Assembly: GCF_035917975.1 (NCBI RefSeq)
Contig: NZ_CP109130.1
Coordinates: 4,650,001-4,714,000, forward strand
Direction of reading: 5' to 3'
Source: Streptosporangium sp. NBC_01756
GTDB lineage: Bacteria; Actinomycetota; Actinomycetes; Streptosporangiales; Streptosporangiaceae
Length of the DNA: 64,000 nt
Shown here: positions 25,528 through 34,399 of the stretch, one piece after another
Layout of the letters: every line of letters starts with the position of its first letter
Numbering within the stretch: position 1 is the first letter of the stretch
Notes under the pieces: generated by a model
Told to the model about the DNA's origin: nothing
Seen by the model: the letters and a program-made list of their open reading frames with translations, nothing else
Databases searched by the model: none
Program-made: the position numbers and the translations under genes

Positions 25528-25949
25528 CCCTCGCGACGCCGGGTGCCTCCGCCCACCCGTCCAGAGGATCGGTCACCGCGGAGACCGCCGTGGTCCTGCC
25601 CGCGCTTGTGGTGGTGCTGGCCGCCGCACTGTGGGCGGTGGCGGCGATCGGGGCGCAACTGGAATGTGTGGACGCGGCTCGGGCGGGGGCTCGGGCCGCG
25701 TCACGCGGTGAGTCGCTGGAGCAGGTGCGGGGCGGTGCTCGCTCCGCCGCCCCGGCGGGCGCGCACGTCGTGGTGTCCCGGGGCGCGGAGACGACCAGGG
25801 TGGAGGTGTCCGCGCGGGTCAGACCCCGTTGGGGAGTCTCGCTGCCAAGCGTCACTGTGCGCGCGACCGCGGTCTCCGCCACCGAGCCGGGAGCTTACAC
25901 ACCGGGAGCCGATGCGGCGGGAGCCTACGCACCGGGAGCAGAACGGTGA
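25524..25949 (+). CDS. TadE-like pseudopilin
   Basis: 141 aa. A prepilin-like helix GSVTAETAVVLPALVVVLAAAL (residues 14-35) with the TadE-type Glu, then a short domain ending in a low-complexity tail with a doubled GAYxPGA pattern. TadE-type minor pilins help pilus assembly. It is coupled to the DUF4244 pilin upstream (ATGA) and to the next gene downstream (GTGA). It corresponds to Rv3655c. Confidence 0.85.
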   Translation: MTLATPGASAHPSRGSVTAETAVVLPALVVVLAAALWAVAAIGAQLECVDAARAGARAASRGESLEQVRGGARSAAPAGAHVVVSRGAETTRVEVSARVRPRWGVSLPSVTVRATAVSATEPGAYTPGADAAGAYAPGAER

Positions 25950-26338
25950 AACGTGGTGCCTGCCGGGTCACAGAAGAAGGAGGGAGGGATCGGGGAGCGG
26001 CGACGATCTGGGCGGTCGCACTCATCGCTTTGATCTTCGTGGTGGCCGGGGCGGTCGTGTCCGCCGGTGTGGCGAGGGTGGCCCGCCACCGGGCACAGAG
26101 CGCCGCCGACCTGAGCGCGCTCGCCGCCGCCCAGCTGGCTCTTGCCGCTCCGGAGCGCGGATGCGCGGTGGCGGCCTCACTGGCCGAGGGCAACGGAGCG
26201 CGGATCACCCGGTGCTCCGTCCACGGTGACGGCGTGGCCCAGGTCCAGGTGGCCGTATGGCTGTCGCTGCCTCTGGTGGGTGCGCGGAGGATCACCGCCG
26301 ACGCGCGCGCCGGGCCCGTTCACGTCGCCGACACATAG
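25946..26338 (+). CDS. Helicase/secretion-neighbourhood TadE-like protein
   Basis: 130 aa. Basic lead, then DRGAATIWAVALIALIFVVAGAVVSAGVA, a TadE/Flp-like membrane segment, and QSAADLSALAAAQLAL, the conserved helix of TadE/TadG-like proteins. It corresponds to Rv3654c, which in mycobacteria is close to the DUF1998 helicase gene. Here a subtilase gene and insertion remnants now separate them. GTG start in a GTGA overlap. Confidence 0.83.
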   Translation: MKRGACRVTEEGGRDRGAATIWAVALIALIFVVAGAVVSAGVARVARHRAQSAADLSALAAAQLALAAPERGCAVAASLAEGNGARITRCSVHGDGVAQVQVAVWLSLPLVGARRITADARAGPVHVADT

Positions 26339-26342
26339 ACAG

Positions 26343-26388
26343 CGCCGGTGTGCCCACTTGGGTGGGCCGAGGGCTCGCCTACCGTGCG
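26343..26388 (-). pseudogene. 46-bp fragment of a DUF1998-type helicase gene
   Basis: This piece matches 31753-31798 inside the intact helicase gene with 5 mismatches in 46 positions. On the minus strand it reads GTVGEPSAHPSGHTGA against GTVDEPSAHTSVHTGA of the helicase. Sequence on both sides does not match. It is a remnant of a second helicase copy or of a rearrangement. Confidence 0.6.
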
Positions 26389-26504
26389 GCGCGGAGCGAG
26401 GAGTTCTGATATCGAAGCACCAGCGGTTCCGCCTCCTTGAAGACGTTCCTCCGCAGCAGCAGCGCGGGCAAAGACAGCAGACGCCGAGCAACGGCGTACG
26501 CCAT
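26379..26504 (-). pseudogene. Transposase N-terminal fragment
   Basis: 41 codons, MAYAVARRLLSL...EAEPLVLRYQNSSLRAAR then stop. The pattern matches the start of integrase-core transposases whose N-termini read like DVEILVLRHQLAVLRR. The rest of the gene is missing; the fragment runs straight into the helicase-derived piece. No inverted repeats were found, so the element's limits are unknown. Confidence 0.5.
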
Positions 26505-26646
26505 GGACAAGATCACGAAACCTGCTCCCAGGCGAGCTGGGCCGACTGCTCGACGTCGTGCAGCCCTTCCGCTCCGCCGGACCGATGGCTCTACGCTGCG
26601 AGTGAGTCGAGGTCTTGAGCCCACAGGCGCGGGCGAGGTGCCTTGA

Positions 26647-26693
26647 GATACGGCGATGCCGGGAGCGCGGTGCGCTCCCGGCATCGCCGTATC
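26647..26693. terminator. Perfect 21-bp hairpin, subtilase terminator
   Basis: GATACGGCGATGCCGGGAGCG, loop CGGTG, then the exact complement. It ends 5 bases before the subtilase stop on the other strand and is the strongest terminator-like structure in the window. Confidence 0.85.
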
Positions 26694-26697
26694 GTGT

Positions 26698-29600
26698 CTA
26701 CCTCAGCGTGAACGCTCGGGCGGTGGTCTGCTCGACCTTGTTGCCGCCGTTGTCCCACGCCTCGGCCTTGAGGCTGACGGCGCCCTTGGTCTTGGCGAGC
26801 GCCGGGTAGGTGAGCGTGGTGGTGTACACGCCGCCCCGGCCCTTCTTGACCGACGCGTTCTTCCAGGTCTGGCCGTCATCGGTGCTGTAGGAGAGCTTCA
26901 GCCCGGCGATGGCCGGCAGCTTCTCGGTGGACGGCGCGTGGCTCACGTCGATGTCGAACGTGTGCCGGCGCCCGGCCTGGACGCTGTTGTCCAGCGCCTG
27001 GGTGTCCCTGAGGTCGTAGCCGACGAACACCAGCGGCTGCGGCCCGCACGGGCCGGTGAACTGCGGCAGGCCCCCCAGGCAGACGTGGGTGTCGGTAGCG
27101 GTGTCCTTCGCCCGGGCCTTTGACCGGAACGTCCACACGTTGGTGTTGCTGCGGGCGGTTTGTTCGAGCCGGTAGACGCCTTCCTCCTGGGGCAGCTTGT
27201 ACAGCGGGTAGATGCTGCCCTGGTAGCGCGGAAGCTCCTTGCCGTCCTTGTACAACTTCGCGAGGCTGGTGAGGTAGCTGTTCTCTCGTGCCTGCTGTCC
27301 GTTGCCGTTCACGAGGCCGAAGGAGGCCAGGAAGACATCGCCGGCCCGGCACATCGCGCATTCCAGCCGGTAACCGTTCCCGGGCAGCGAGGGCATGACC
27401 GTGCTTCCGGGGGTGAGCACGCCCGCCCCCCAGTTCTGTGTCCCCTTGCCGGGCTTCTCGATCGTCGTGACGATCTTGGCAGCCTCGGTGCTGCCCGCGT
27501 CCACGGTGCCTATCCGGAGCGTGTCCGCGGAGAACCCGCTGAAGTACTCGGGCCGCTCGGCAGGGCCGGTGAAGCCGAAGGCCGTCGAGAACGACACCTT
27601 TTCCAGGGCCTTGAGGCTGTGCCAGGTCTCGATCTGCAGGCCAGGACCGTCCGGGGTGTGGAAGTCGGTGTCCACGGTCCGCAGCCGGTTCTGGGAGTAG
27701 CGGTAGGTGAGGTCGCTGGGGATCTTGCCTTCCTCGTACTCCTGCAGCTGGTAGGTGTAGTCGATGTTGGGATTGCTGGTGATCTCAATGGTGACGGGGC
27801 CACGCGCCAGCTGGGTACGCAGCTTCTCCGCGGCCGTCCTGGTGATCTGCGCCACCGGGAGCTCCGTCTTGCCGGAGCCATGATTCGACACGGGAGTTTG
27901 GCAGGGAGTGACCGAGTCGTCGGCGAACAGCACGATGCCCACGGCGCCGGCGGCCTTCAGCTGCTGGACGCGGTCGATGGGGATCTCGCAGTACCCGGTC
28001 GTGCCGACGGCGAACAGCGCGAGCTTCCCGCGAAGGTCGGTGGCGGCGATCTCCTCGGGACTGGCGGCGCCGACATAGGCCAGCTTGTTGCTGCGGGTCC
28101 CCGCTGGGAAGGGGGTGTCCTCCTGACCTATGGTCTGTCCCTTGTCGAAGTACTCGTTGGTCACGGATGCGATGGAGTACTTCTGCGGGGCCACGGCGCG
28201 CACGGCCACCTGCTCGTTGATCGCGGTGAGCCGGGTCGAGAACAGGAGCTTACCCTTGGTGACCTTCTTGGTGGGGGAGACGTACCGGTCCCCGATCCCG
28301 AGGAGGCCCATCTCCCCCGAGGTCACCGGGCTGCCGTCCCATGCCGTGCGCACATACGTGATGGCGCCGACAGCGTGCCTCAGGTCGATCGGCTTCGGGG
28401 TGTCGTAACGAAGGAGGACGGCCTTGCGGGCGTCCAGGGTGACCTCGAGCCCGCTCTCCGGGACGACGACCTCGGGATTCAGCAGCGTGGCGATCGGGCC
28501 AGTCGCGCCGTCGGGCGACTGGTGCACCATTTCGGCCGAGACGGAGTAGGTGCCGGGCTCGACCAGGTACTGGTAGGCGCCGTCACCGATGTAGGAAGCC
28601 CCGCCAACGCCGTAGACGTCGGGGACGTCGACCGCGCTCGCACTGGTGGAGAACTCGAAGAACCCCGGGGCCTGACCGTACCTGTTGATGACGTGGACGG
28701 TGAGCGGGACCCGCTTGGGCCCACGCACCAGGCCGATCGGGGTGGTGACGCGCACACCTGCGGCGTCGGTGGCCACCAGGTTGCCGGTGTAGGTGCCTCT
28801 GGCGAGACCGTCCGGGTGCAGGGTGACGGTGACCTCGGCGGTCCCGCCCGCCGGGACGGTCACCGTCGGCGCGCTGGTCGTCAGCGTGTCCGTCGTGTCC
28901 TTCATGGTGGCGGCGAGCGTCAGGGTCACCTCGGCGGCGCCGTCGTTGGCGTAGGTGACGGTCTTGTCCACGGTGTCGTTGTGGTCGACCGGGATGTAAC
29001 CGAAGTCGGCGTTGGGGGTGGTGGCGGTCACCTTCTGGGAGACGGCCCGGGCCACGTCGACCCGGCCGGCGCCCTGCTGGTAGACGGTGTGCCCGGCGTC
29101 CTTGGCGGTCGACATGAGCGCCGCCTTGAGCCGTTCGCCGCGCCAGTCGGGGTGCTCCTGGGCGAGGATGGCCGCGGCCCCGGCGACGTGCGGAGTGGCC
29201 ATGGAGGTGCCCGAGAGCGTGGTGTAGAGGTCGTCGACGGGGGTGCCCAGACCGGTGCCGGCCGCGCGGGCGGCGACGATGTCCACGCCCGGTGCGGCGA
29301 TGTCCGGCTTGAGCGCGCCGTCGTTGACGCGCGGACCCCGGCTGGAGAAGTTCGCCAGTGCGTCGGACTTGTCGGTGGCGGCCACAGTCAGCGCCGAAGC
29401 CGCGGCGCCGGGCGCGCCGACGGTCTCCTTGTCAGGCCCTGTGTTGCCGGCGGCGATCACGAACAGCGCGCCGGTCGACTCGCTGAGCTCGTTGACGGCC
29501 TGCGAGAGCACGTCCGTGCCGTCGGTGGGGTCGCCGCCGATGCTCATCGAGACGATCTTCGCCTTGGCTTCGCCGACGGCCCACTCCATGCCGGCGATGA

Positions 29601-30576
29601 TGGCGGAGCTGTCACCGGATCCCTCGTTGTTGAGGACCTTGCCGATGGCGAGCTGGGCGCCGGGCGCGACGCCCTTCCGGGAGCCGTCAGAGCCGGCACC
29701 GGATCCGGCGACGGTGGCGGCGACGTGGGTGCCGTGGCCGTGGCCGTCGGCCACTTCCTCGTCGGGGACGAAGCTGCGACTGGTGACGATCTTGCCGGCC
29801 AGGTCGGGGTGGTCGGCGTCGACGCCGGTGTCGAGGACGGCGACGGTGGTGCCGGAGCCGTCGAACCCGGCCTTCCACGCCTCCGGCGCGCCGATCAGCG
29901 GCACGCTCTCCGCGAGGTCGACCTTGACCTTGGCGTCCAGCCAGACCTTCCCGATGCCGCCGGTCAGCGACTTGAGCTGCTTGTCCGGCGTCGCGGCGCT
30001 CTGACCGCGCAGGGTGGACCAGAAGTCCGGCGCGCTGTCCTTGTCCACCGCCACCGCGGCGCCGTGGATGCTGGGCAGCGACCGCTCGGCGGTGCTCGCG
30101 GGCAGGGCCTGCGCGGTGGCCGCGATCGAGGCCTGCGGCGCGCTGCCCTGGTACTGCACGATCAGCGGCAGTTGCTTGTCCGCGTCGTCGGCGAAGCCGT
30201 TGGTCGCCAGGTACCGCACGTCGAACAGGCGGCGCTCCAGGACCCCCGCCGCGATGGCGGGCTGCGCGTCGTCCGGGATCACGAAGATCCCTTCCGGGCT
30301 CGCCTCGCTCCGGAAGTTCGGGGTGCTGCCGTCCGGGCGGCGGACGGCCTCGGGGGTCGCGGTGTAGCGGCCGCTGCCGTCCTGGGTGAGCCGGATGGTG
30401 TCTCCGGTGATCAGTGTGACGTTCCACTGATGGCCGCCGGAGCCGGCCAGTGTGGTGACGTCGCTGCCACCCTCGGGGGCGGCGTTCGCGGCCTCGGGGG
30501 CGGCGTTCGCGGCCCCGGGAGCGAGCAGTCCGGCGACCAGCGCCGTGACGGCGGCCCCGACTAACACTCTGGGCAT
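26698..30576 (-). CDS. Secreted S8 subtilisin-like serine protease
   Basis: 1292 aa. Signal peptide MPRVLVGAAVTALVAGLLAP...ANA (1-26), then a propeptide region to about 225. Catalytic Asp249 (VLDTGVD), His281 (HGTHVAA), Asn378 (AAGN) and Ser458 (SGTSMATPHVAG). Beyond 520 come Ig-like beta domains (DNTTVDK-type and PAGGTAEVTVTL), and a PA-like domain at about 860-960 (LRGKLALFAVG...GIVLFADD) inserted well after the protease core. There is no cell-wall anchor. ATG 30576 is chosen for the signal peptide; an upstream frame start at 30717 gives no signal. It is large, isolated and inserted in an otherwise conserved block. Confidence 0.9.
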   Translation of the reverse strand: MPRVLVGAAVTALVAGLLAPGAANAAPEAANAAPEGGSDVTTLAGSGGHQWNVTLITGDTIRLTQDGSGRYTATPEAVRRPDGSTPNFRSEASPEGIFVIPDDAQPAIAAGVLERRLFDVRYLATNGFADDADKQLPLIVQYQGSAPQASIAATAQALPASTAERSLPSIHGAAVAVDKDSAPDFWSTLRGQSAATPDKQLKSLTGGIGKVWLDAKVKVDLAESVPLIGAPEAWKAGFDGSGTTVAVLDTGVDADHPDLAGKIVTSRSFVPDEEVADGHGHGTHVAATVAGSGAGSDGSRKGVAPGAQLAIGKVLNNEGSGDSSAIIAGMEWAVGEAKAKIVSMSIGGDPTDGTDVLSQAVNELSESTGALFVIAAGNTGPDKETVGAPGAAASALTVAATDKSDALANFSSRGPRVNDGALKPDIAAPGVDIVAARAAGTGLGTPVDDLYTTLSGTSMATPHVAGAAAILAQEHPDWRGERLKAALMSTAKDAGHTVYQQGAGRVDVARAVSQKVTATTPNADFGYIPVDHNDTVDKTVTYANDGAAEVTLTLAATMKDTTDTLTTSAPTVTVPAGGTAEVTVTLHPDGLARGTYTGNLVATDAAGVRVTTPIGLVRGPKRVPLTVHVINRYGQAPGFFEFSTSASAVDVPDVYGVGGASYIGDGAYQYLVEPGTYSVSAEMVHQSPDGATGPIATLLNPEVVVPESGLEVTLDARKAVLLRYDTPKPIDLRHAVGAITYVRTAWDGSPVTSGEMGLLGIGDRYVSPTKKVTKGKLLFSTRLTAINEQVAVRAVAPQKYSIASVTNEYFDKGQTIGQEDTPFPAGTRSNKLAYVGAASPEEIAATDLRGKLALFAVGTTGYCEIPIDRVQQLKAAGAVGIVLFADDSVTPCQTPVSNHGSGKTELPVAQITRTAAEKLRTQLARGPVTIEITSNPNIDYTYQLQEYEEGKIPSDLTYRYSQNRLRTVDTDFHTPDGPGLQIETWHSLKALEKVSFSTAFGFTGPAERPEYFSGFSADTLRIGTVDAGSTEAAKIVTTIEKPGKGTQNWGAGVLTPGSTVMPSLPGNGYRLECAMCRAGDVFLASFGLVNGNGQQARENSYLTSLAKLYKDGKELPRYQGSIYPLYKLPQEEGVYRLEQTARSNTNVWTFRSKARAKDTATDTHVCLGGLPQFTGPCGPQPLVFVGYDLRDTQALDNSVQAGRRHTFDIDVSHAPSTEKLPAIAGLKLSYSTDDGQTWKNASVKKGRGGVYTTTLTYPALAKTKGAVSLKAEAWDNGGNKVEQTTARAFTLR

Positions 30577-30737
30577 GATGTGTTCCTGACTTCTTGCGGA
30601 ATGGGGGACGGGGCAGCGCTCCAGGCGCGTCTCATACGTCGACCCAACTGTCATCGAGTTCGGGCGCCGGTCCGCTGTCGGCATCCTGCTCGTGTTCGTC
30701 CCTGTCATCGGGGGCACGCTTGGGCATGCGACAAGAG

Positions 30738-31016
30738 TTAAGGATGTGGCCAGGAGTTATCTATGGGGTAAATGCCCCATTTTTGGCAGGTCTGCCAGGC
30801 GGTGCGCGATGCCGCATAGGGAGCGGGGAGCCGGGCGTATGTGGCGCGGCCGTGAACTGTTCGGCGTCGCCATAGGGAGCGGGGAGCCGGGCGTATGCGG
30901 CGGCTGGCCGTGAACCGTTCGGCGTCGCCCGTCAGGAAGCCTCTGGCGTGGTCGAGCACCGCCGGCGCGACTGGGGCGTCCAGCGCGGCGAGCTCCCGAT
31001 CGAGGCGCGTCACCAC
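30738..31016 (-). CDS. Doubtful 92-aa hypothetical ORF
   Basis: Starts GTG (VTRLDRELAALDAPVAPAVLDHARGFL) 26 bases after the helicase stop, on the same strand. The first 40 residues have normal high-GC codon use and look like a helical protein; the rest comes from the duplicated 56/58-bp segments and an AT-richer end. GGAGG is 18 bases before the GTG, too far for a good start. It may be the front of a once longer gene that was disrupted by the duplication. Confidence 0.3.
   Translation of the reverse strand: MVTRLDRELAALDAPVAPAVLDHARGFLTGDAERFTASRRIRPAPRSLWRRRTVHGRATYARLPAPYAASRTAWQTCQKWGIYPIDNSWPHP
30815..30928. repeat. 56/58-bp tandem duplication
   Basis: CATAGGGAGCGGGGAGCCGG begins at 30815 and again at 30871; the units are 56 and 58 bp and differ by a few bases and a 2-bp indel. 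They lie just past the helicase gene on its 3' side. Confidence 0.88.
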
Positions 31017-31041
31017 CGACGGCAGACGCCGTATCCTCCGA

Positions 31042-33393
31042 TCACGTTTCGCGCGGATCGGCGGCGAGCAGTACGGCGAGGAGCCGGAGGGCACCCGCCT
31101 TGTCCAGCGGTTCGTTGCCGTTGCCGCACTTGGGCGACTGGATGCAGGAGGGGCAGCCGCGTTCGCACTCGCAAGAGGCGATGGCCTCACGGGTGGCCGT
31201 GAGCCAGTCCAGGGCGCGGGCATAACCACGCTCGGCGAAGCCCGCACCGCCCTCGTGGCCGTCGTAGACGAAGACGGTGAGCAGTCCGGTGTCGGGGTGC
31301 AGTTCGGTGGAGACGCCGCCGATGTCCCAGCGGTCGCAGGTCGCAAAAAGCGGCAGCAGGCCGATGGCGGCGTGCTCCGCCGCGTGCGCGGCCCCGCCCA
31401 GGTCCACGCCGTCCTCGGCCAGGGAGACGATCTCGGAGGTGGGCAGCGTCCACCACACCGCGCGGGTGCGCAGTGTGCGCGGCGGCAGGTCGAGAGGCTC
31501 GTCGCCGAGGAGTTCGCCGCTCTGTGCGCGGCGCTTGAGGTAGGACACGACCTGCCGGGTGACCTCTACCGAGCCGAAGTGGAGTTCTCCCGGGCCGAGT
31601 GGGTGAGAGCGGAGGGACTCAAGGACCGAGATGTCGGTGACATCTCTGGCGAAGGTCGTGTAGTCGGGGGTTCCGGCCTCGACGAGGGCGACCCCCGCCT
31701 CCAGATCGAGCTCGACGACCAGGTAGGTCTCTCCCTGATGGACGTATACGGCGCCGGTGTGCACGCTTGTGTGGGCCGAGGGCTCGTCCACCGTGCCGAG
31801 CAGCCGGCCGGTGGACACCTCCACGACCTGGATCGGCGCGCCGCCCGACCCCCGGATGTCGGCGAGGTCGGTGGCTCGCTCCCGGCTGGTCCAGAACCAG
31901 CCGGTGGCACGCTCTCTGAGCAGGCCGTCTCCGACCAGGTCGGCGAGCACTTCCTTGGTGGTCGGGCCGAAGATGTCCAGCTCGTCCCGGGAGAGCGGGA
32001 TCTCGGCGGCGGCGGCGCACAGATGCGGGCCCAGCACGTAGGGGTTGTCGGGGTCGAGCACGATCGTCTCGACGGGCCGTCCGAACAGCGCCTCGGGGTG
32101 GTGGACCAGATACGTGTCCAGCGGGTCGTCCCTGGCGACCAGCACCGCCAGGGCGTCCTGTCCCGCCCGGCCCGCCCGTCCGGCCTGCTGCCAGAGCGAT
32201 GCCCGCGTCCCCGGCCAGCCCGCGATGAGCACCGCGTCCAGCCCGGACACGTCGACACCGAGTTCCAGCGCGTTCGTCGTCGCCAGTCCGAGCAGCTCGC
32301 CCGACCGGAACGCCTTCTCCAGTCCCCGGCGGTCCTCGGCCAGATACCCGGCCCGGTAGGCCGCCACCTTGTCCGGCAGATTTTTCGGTGCTCCCACGTC
32401 GACCACGAGATCCTGAAGTTTCGCCTTGGTGGTGAGGGCCACGGTCTCGGCGGCACGGCGGGAGCGGACGAAGGCCAGCGTGCGGACGTCGGCGATCACC
32501 AGGTCCGCCAGGAGGTCGGCGCTCTCGGCTGCCGCGGGACGCCGGACGGGAGCACCGCCCTCGCCGCGCAGATCGGTCAGGGGAGGTTCCCACAGGGCGA
32601 AGGTGGTCGCGCCCCGGGGAGAGGCGTCCGTGGTCACCTCGGTCATCTGGAGACCCGTCAGGCGGGTCGCGAAGGTCCCGGGCTCGCTGGCCGTGGCGGA
32701 GGAGAGCAGGAAGGCCGGGCTGGAGCCGTGCCTCGCGCAGATCCGGCGCAGGCGGCGCAGGATCTGGGCCACGTGGGAGCCGAACACGCCCCGGTAGCCA
32801 TGGCATTCGTCCACCACCACCATCCGCAACCGCCGCCAGAAGGGCGACCACTGAGGGTGACGGGGAAGGAGGGAGCGGTGGAGCATGTCCGGGTTGGTGA
32901 GGACGTAGTTGGCGTGCTTGCGGACCCAGGCCCGTTCCTCGAAGGAGGTGTCCCCGTCGAAGGTGGCCGCGCGGAGCTCGGGGACGTCCAGCTCGTTCAG
33001 GGCGCGGAGCTGGTCGGCGGCCAGCGCCTTGGTGGGCGTCAGGTAGAGGATCGTGTCCCCTTCGAGCACCGACGAGAGAGCCGGGACCAGGTAGGAGAGA
33101 GATTTACCCGAGGCGGTTCCTGTGGCAATGATCACGTTTTGACCACGATGGAGCAGTTCGGCCGCCTCGGCCTGATGCGGCCATAGGCCAGAAATCCCGT
33201 GGTTCGCCCAGCGCGTAACCAGGCTTTCGTGAACCCAGGGCGGCCAGCCGGCTTCACCCGCCTGACGTGCTGGAACGTGCTCCACATGGGTTACGCGTTC
33301 GCGACGTGCGGAAACACCGAGCAGGTAGCTGAGCGCGTCACCGGCTCGGATCGAGGAGGATGAGGGCGGAGTCACTGGTTTCCAGTCTGGCAT
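31042..33393 (-). CDS. DEAD/DEAH-box helicase with DUF1998 zinc-binding tail
   Basis: 783 aa. Motif I ATGTASGKS, motif Ia LTPTKALAADQ, motif II VVDECHGYRG (DECH), motif III SSATASEP, and motif VI QQAGRAGRAGQD in the second RecA domain. The C-terminal DUF1998/MZB region ends ERGCPSCIQSPKCGNGNEPLD with four clustered cysteines. It is a homologue of Rv3649 and of yeast Hrq1-like DNA repair helicases; the exact role is unknown. ATG 33393 is chosen because residues before it are unconserved; its Shine-Dalgarno sequence is weak. It diverges from bldG. Confidence 0.9.
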   Translation of the reverse strand: MPDWKPVTPPSSSSIRAGDALSYLLGVSARRERVTHVEHVPARQAGEAGWPPWVHESLVTRWANHGISGLWPHQAEAAELLHRGQNVIIATGTASGKSLSYLVPALSSVLEGDTILYLTPTKALAADQLRALNELDVPELRAATFDGDTSFEERAWVRKHANYVLTNPDMLHRSLLPRHPQWSPFWRRLRMVVVDECHGYRGVFGSHVAQILRRLRRICARHGSSPAFLLSSATASEPGTFATRLTGLQMTEVTTDASPRGATTFALWEPPLTDLRGEGGAPVRRPAAAESADLLADLVIADVRTLAFVRSRRAAETVALTTKAKLQDLVVDVGAPKNLPDKVAAYRAGYLAEDRRGLEKAFRSGELLGLATTNALELGVDVSGLDAVLIAGWPGTRASLWQQAGRAGRAGQDALAVLVARDDPLDTYLVHHPEALFGRPVETIVLDPDNPYVLGPHLCAAAAEIPLSRDELDIFGPTTKEVLADLVGDGLLRERATGWFWTSRERATDLADIRGSGGAPIQVVEVSTGRLLGTVDEPSAHTSVHTGAVYVHQGETYLVVELDLEAGVALVEAGTPDYTTFARDVTDISVLESLRSHPLGPGELHFGSVEVTRQVVSYLKRRAQSGELLGDEPLDLPPRTLRTRAVWWTLPTSEIVSLAEDGVDLGGAAHAAEHAAIGLLPLFATCDRWDIGGVSTELHPDTGLLTVFVYDGHEGGAGFAERGYARALDWLTATREAIASCECERGCPSCIQSPKCGNGNEPLDKAGALRLLAVLLAADPRET

Positions 33394-33547
33394 CTGTGGG
33401 CAGAGTCGCCGGGAATCGTGATTTCGTATAGACACTGAGCGTACGCATGGTTGAATGCCGCGCGTCGGGGCTTGTCGTCTGGGGGCCACCCGGTCCCAGG
33501 AGTCACGCCTGAATCGGTACTTTCGCAGGCAAGGCGCTGGAGGATCT

Positions 33548-33898
33548 GTGGATCTGAAGTTGGACCACCATTCCGAGGACCGTCTCACCATCGTTGAGGT
33601 CGAGGGTGAGATCGATGTCTACACCGCGCCCAGATTGCGTGAGCTCCTGATCGATCTGGTCAACAAGGGGAACTTCCACCTCCTGGTCAACATGGAGAAG
33701 GTCGACTTCCTTGACTCAACGGGCCTTGGTGTCCTGGTCGGCGGGCTCAAGCGAGTTCGGGCGCACGACGGCTCACTGGAGCTGGTCTGCACCCAGGAGC
33801 GCATCCTGAAGATTTTCCGGATCACAGGACTTACCAAGGTCTTCGGGATCTACGCCTCAGTGGATGAGGCCAAGGAAGCCCACGGTCGAGACAAGTAG
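33548..33898 (+). CDS. bldG: BldG-type anti-anti-sigma factor (STAS)
   Basis: 116 aa. The STAS phospho-site is [10 protein letters not shown] with Ser57, the same position as in S. coelicolor Bld[14 protein letters not shown] and [16 protein letters not shown] are almost identical to it as I recall. BldG is switched by phosphorylation, frees stress sigma factors from their antagonists, and is needed for aerial growth. GTG 33548 has GGAGG 5 bases upstream. The anti-sigma gene follows after 2 bases, as in the bldG-SCO3548 operon. Confidence 0.93.
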   Translation: MDLKLDHHSEDRLTIVEVEGEIDVYTAPRLRELLIDLVNKGNFHLLVNMEKVDFLDSTGLGVLVGGLKRVRAHDGSLELVCTQERILKIFRITGLTKVFGIYASVDEAKEAHGRDK

Positions 33899-33900
33899 TC

Positions 33901-34347
33901 GTGGCTACCGTCGAGCTGACGTTCAGTGCTCTCCCCGCGCACGTGCGCACGGCACGTCTGGTCGCCACGGCGATCGCCAGGCGCACCGGTGTGGAGGAGT
34001 CGCTGCTGGACGAGGTGCGGCTCGCCGTCGGTGAGGCGTGCTCCCGGGCTGTCGAGGCACATCGCCTCCACTGTCCGGGAGAGCCGATCCGCATCGAGCT
34101 ACGTGATGATCTGGGGCGGTTCGAGGTGACTGTCACCGACTCCGCCCCGAGTGATGAGCTGGAGCAGGAACGCGAGCTGTTACGGTTCGACGATCCACTC
34201 GGGCAGCTTCCCGACACGCTGATGACCGGATTCGGCATCGCGGTCATCGTGGGGCTGGCCGACGACGTCCAGGTCTACCCGAGCCAGAAGGGCATGCGTA
34301 TCCGCATGAGCTGGCCCGCGGCGACCAACGGTCTGTATCCGGTCTGA
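33901..34347 (+). CDS. Anti-sigma factor, SpoIIAB/RsbW-like (SCO3548-like)
   Basis: 148 aa. HATPase_c-like fold: DEVRLAVGEACSRAVEAH is the N-box helix, and MTGFGIAVIVGLADDV the G-box/lid region. In the N-box the magnesium-binding Asn of SpoIIAB (EAxxNAxxH) is Arg, so kinase activity is open; I recall the same in the Streptomyces partner of BldG. It probably binds BldG and a SigB-like sigma factor. GTG start 2 bp after bldG. A strong terminator follows. Confidence 0.88.
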   Translation: MATVELTFSALPAHVRTARLVATAIARRTGVEESLLDEVRLAVGEACSRAVEAHRLHCPGEPIRIELRDDLGRFEVTVTDSAPSDELEQERELLRFDDPLGQLPDTLMTGFGIAVIVGLADDVQVYPSQKGMRIRMSWPAATNGLYPV

Positions 34348-34360
34348 CAGCAGTGAACCC

Positions 34361-34399
34361 GGGCGGCCGGGCGCGTCCACTGGACGCGCCCGGCCGCCC
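34361..34399 (+). terminator. 19-bp hairpin after the bldG operon
   Basis: Perfect inverted repeat GGGCGGCCGGGCGCGTCCA and complement with one spacer base, 13 bases after the anti-sigma stop. Confidence 0.85.

Larger units (their letters stand above)
26339..26646. other. Relic region between tad operon and subtilase gene
   Basis: About 300 bp holding the helicase fragment, the transposase fragment and otherwise no recognisable gene. It marks an insertion or rearrangement point. Confidence 0.5.
30577..31041. other. Intergenic region with inverted repeat and tandem duplication
   Basis: 465 bp between the helicase end and the subtilase start. It holds a 6-bp inverted repeat ATGGGG/CCCCAT at 30763-30780 followed by TTTT, a likely terminator or operator, and the 56/58-bp duplication. 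A weak minus-strand ORF (30738-31016) crosses it. Confidence 0.5.

Noticed and set aside
27160-30564. A 1134-codon open frame antisense to the subtilase gene, and similar long antisense frames over acs, helicase and others
   Set aside because: High-GC genes leave long stop-free frames on the other strand; the amino-acid make-up is dominated by Gly, Val, Arg and Asp and matches no family, while the sense frames carry full motifs.
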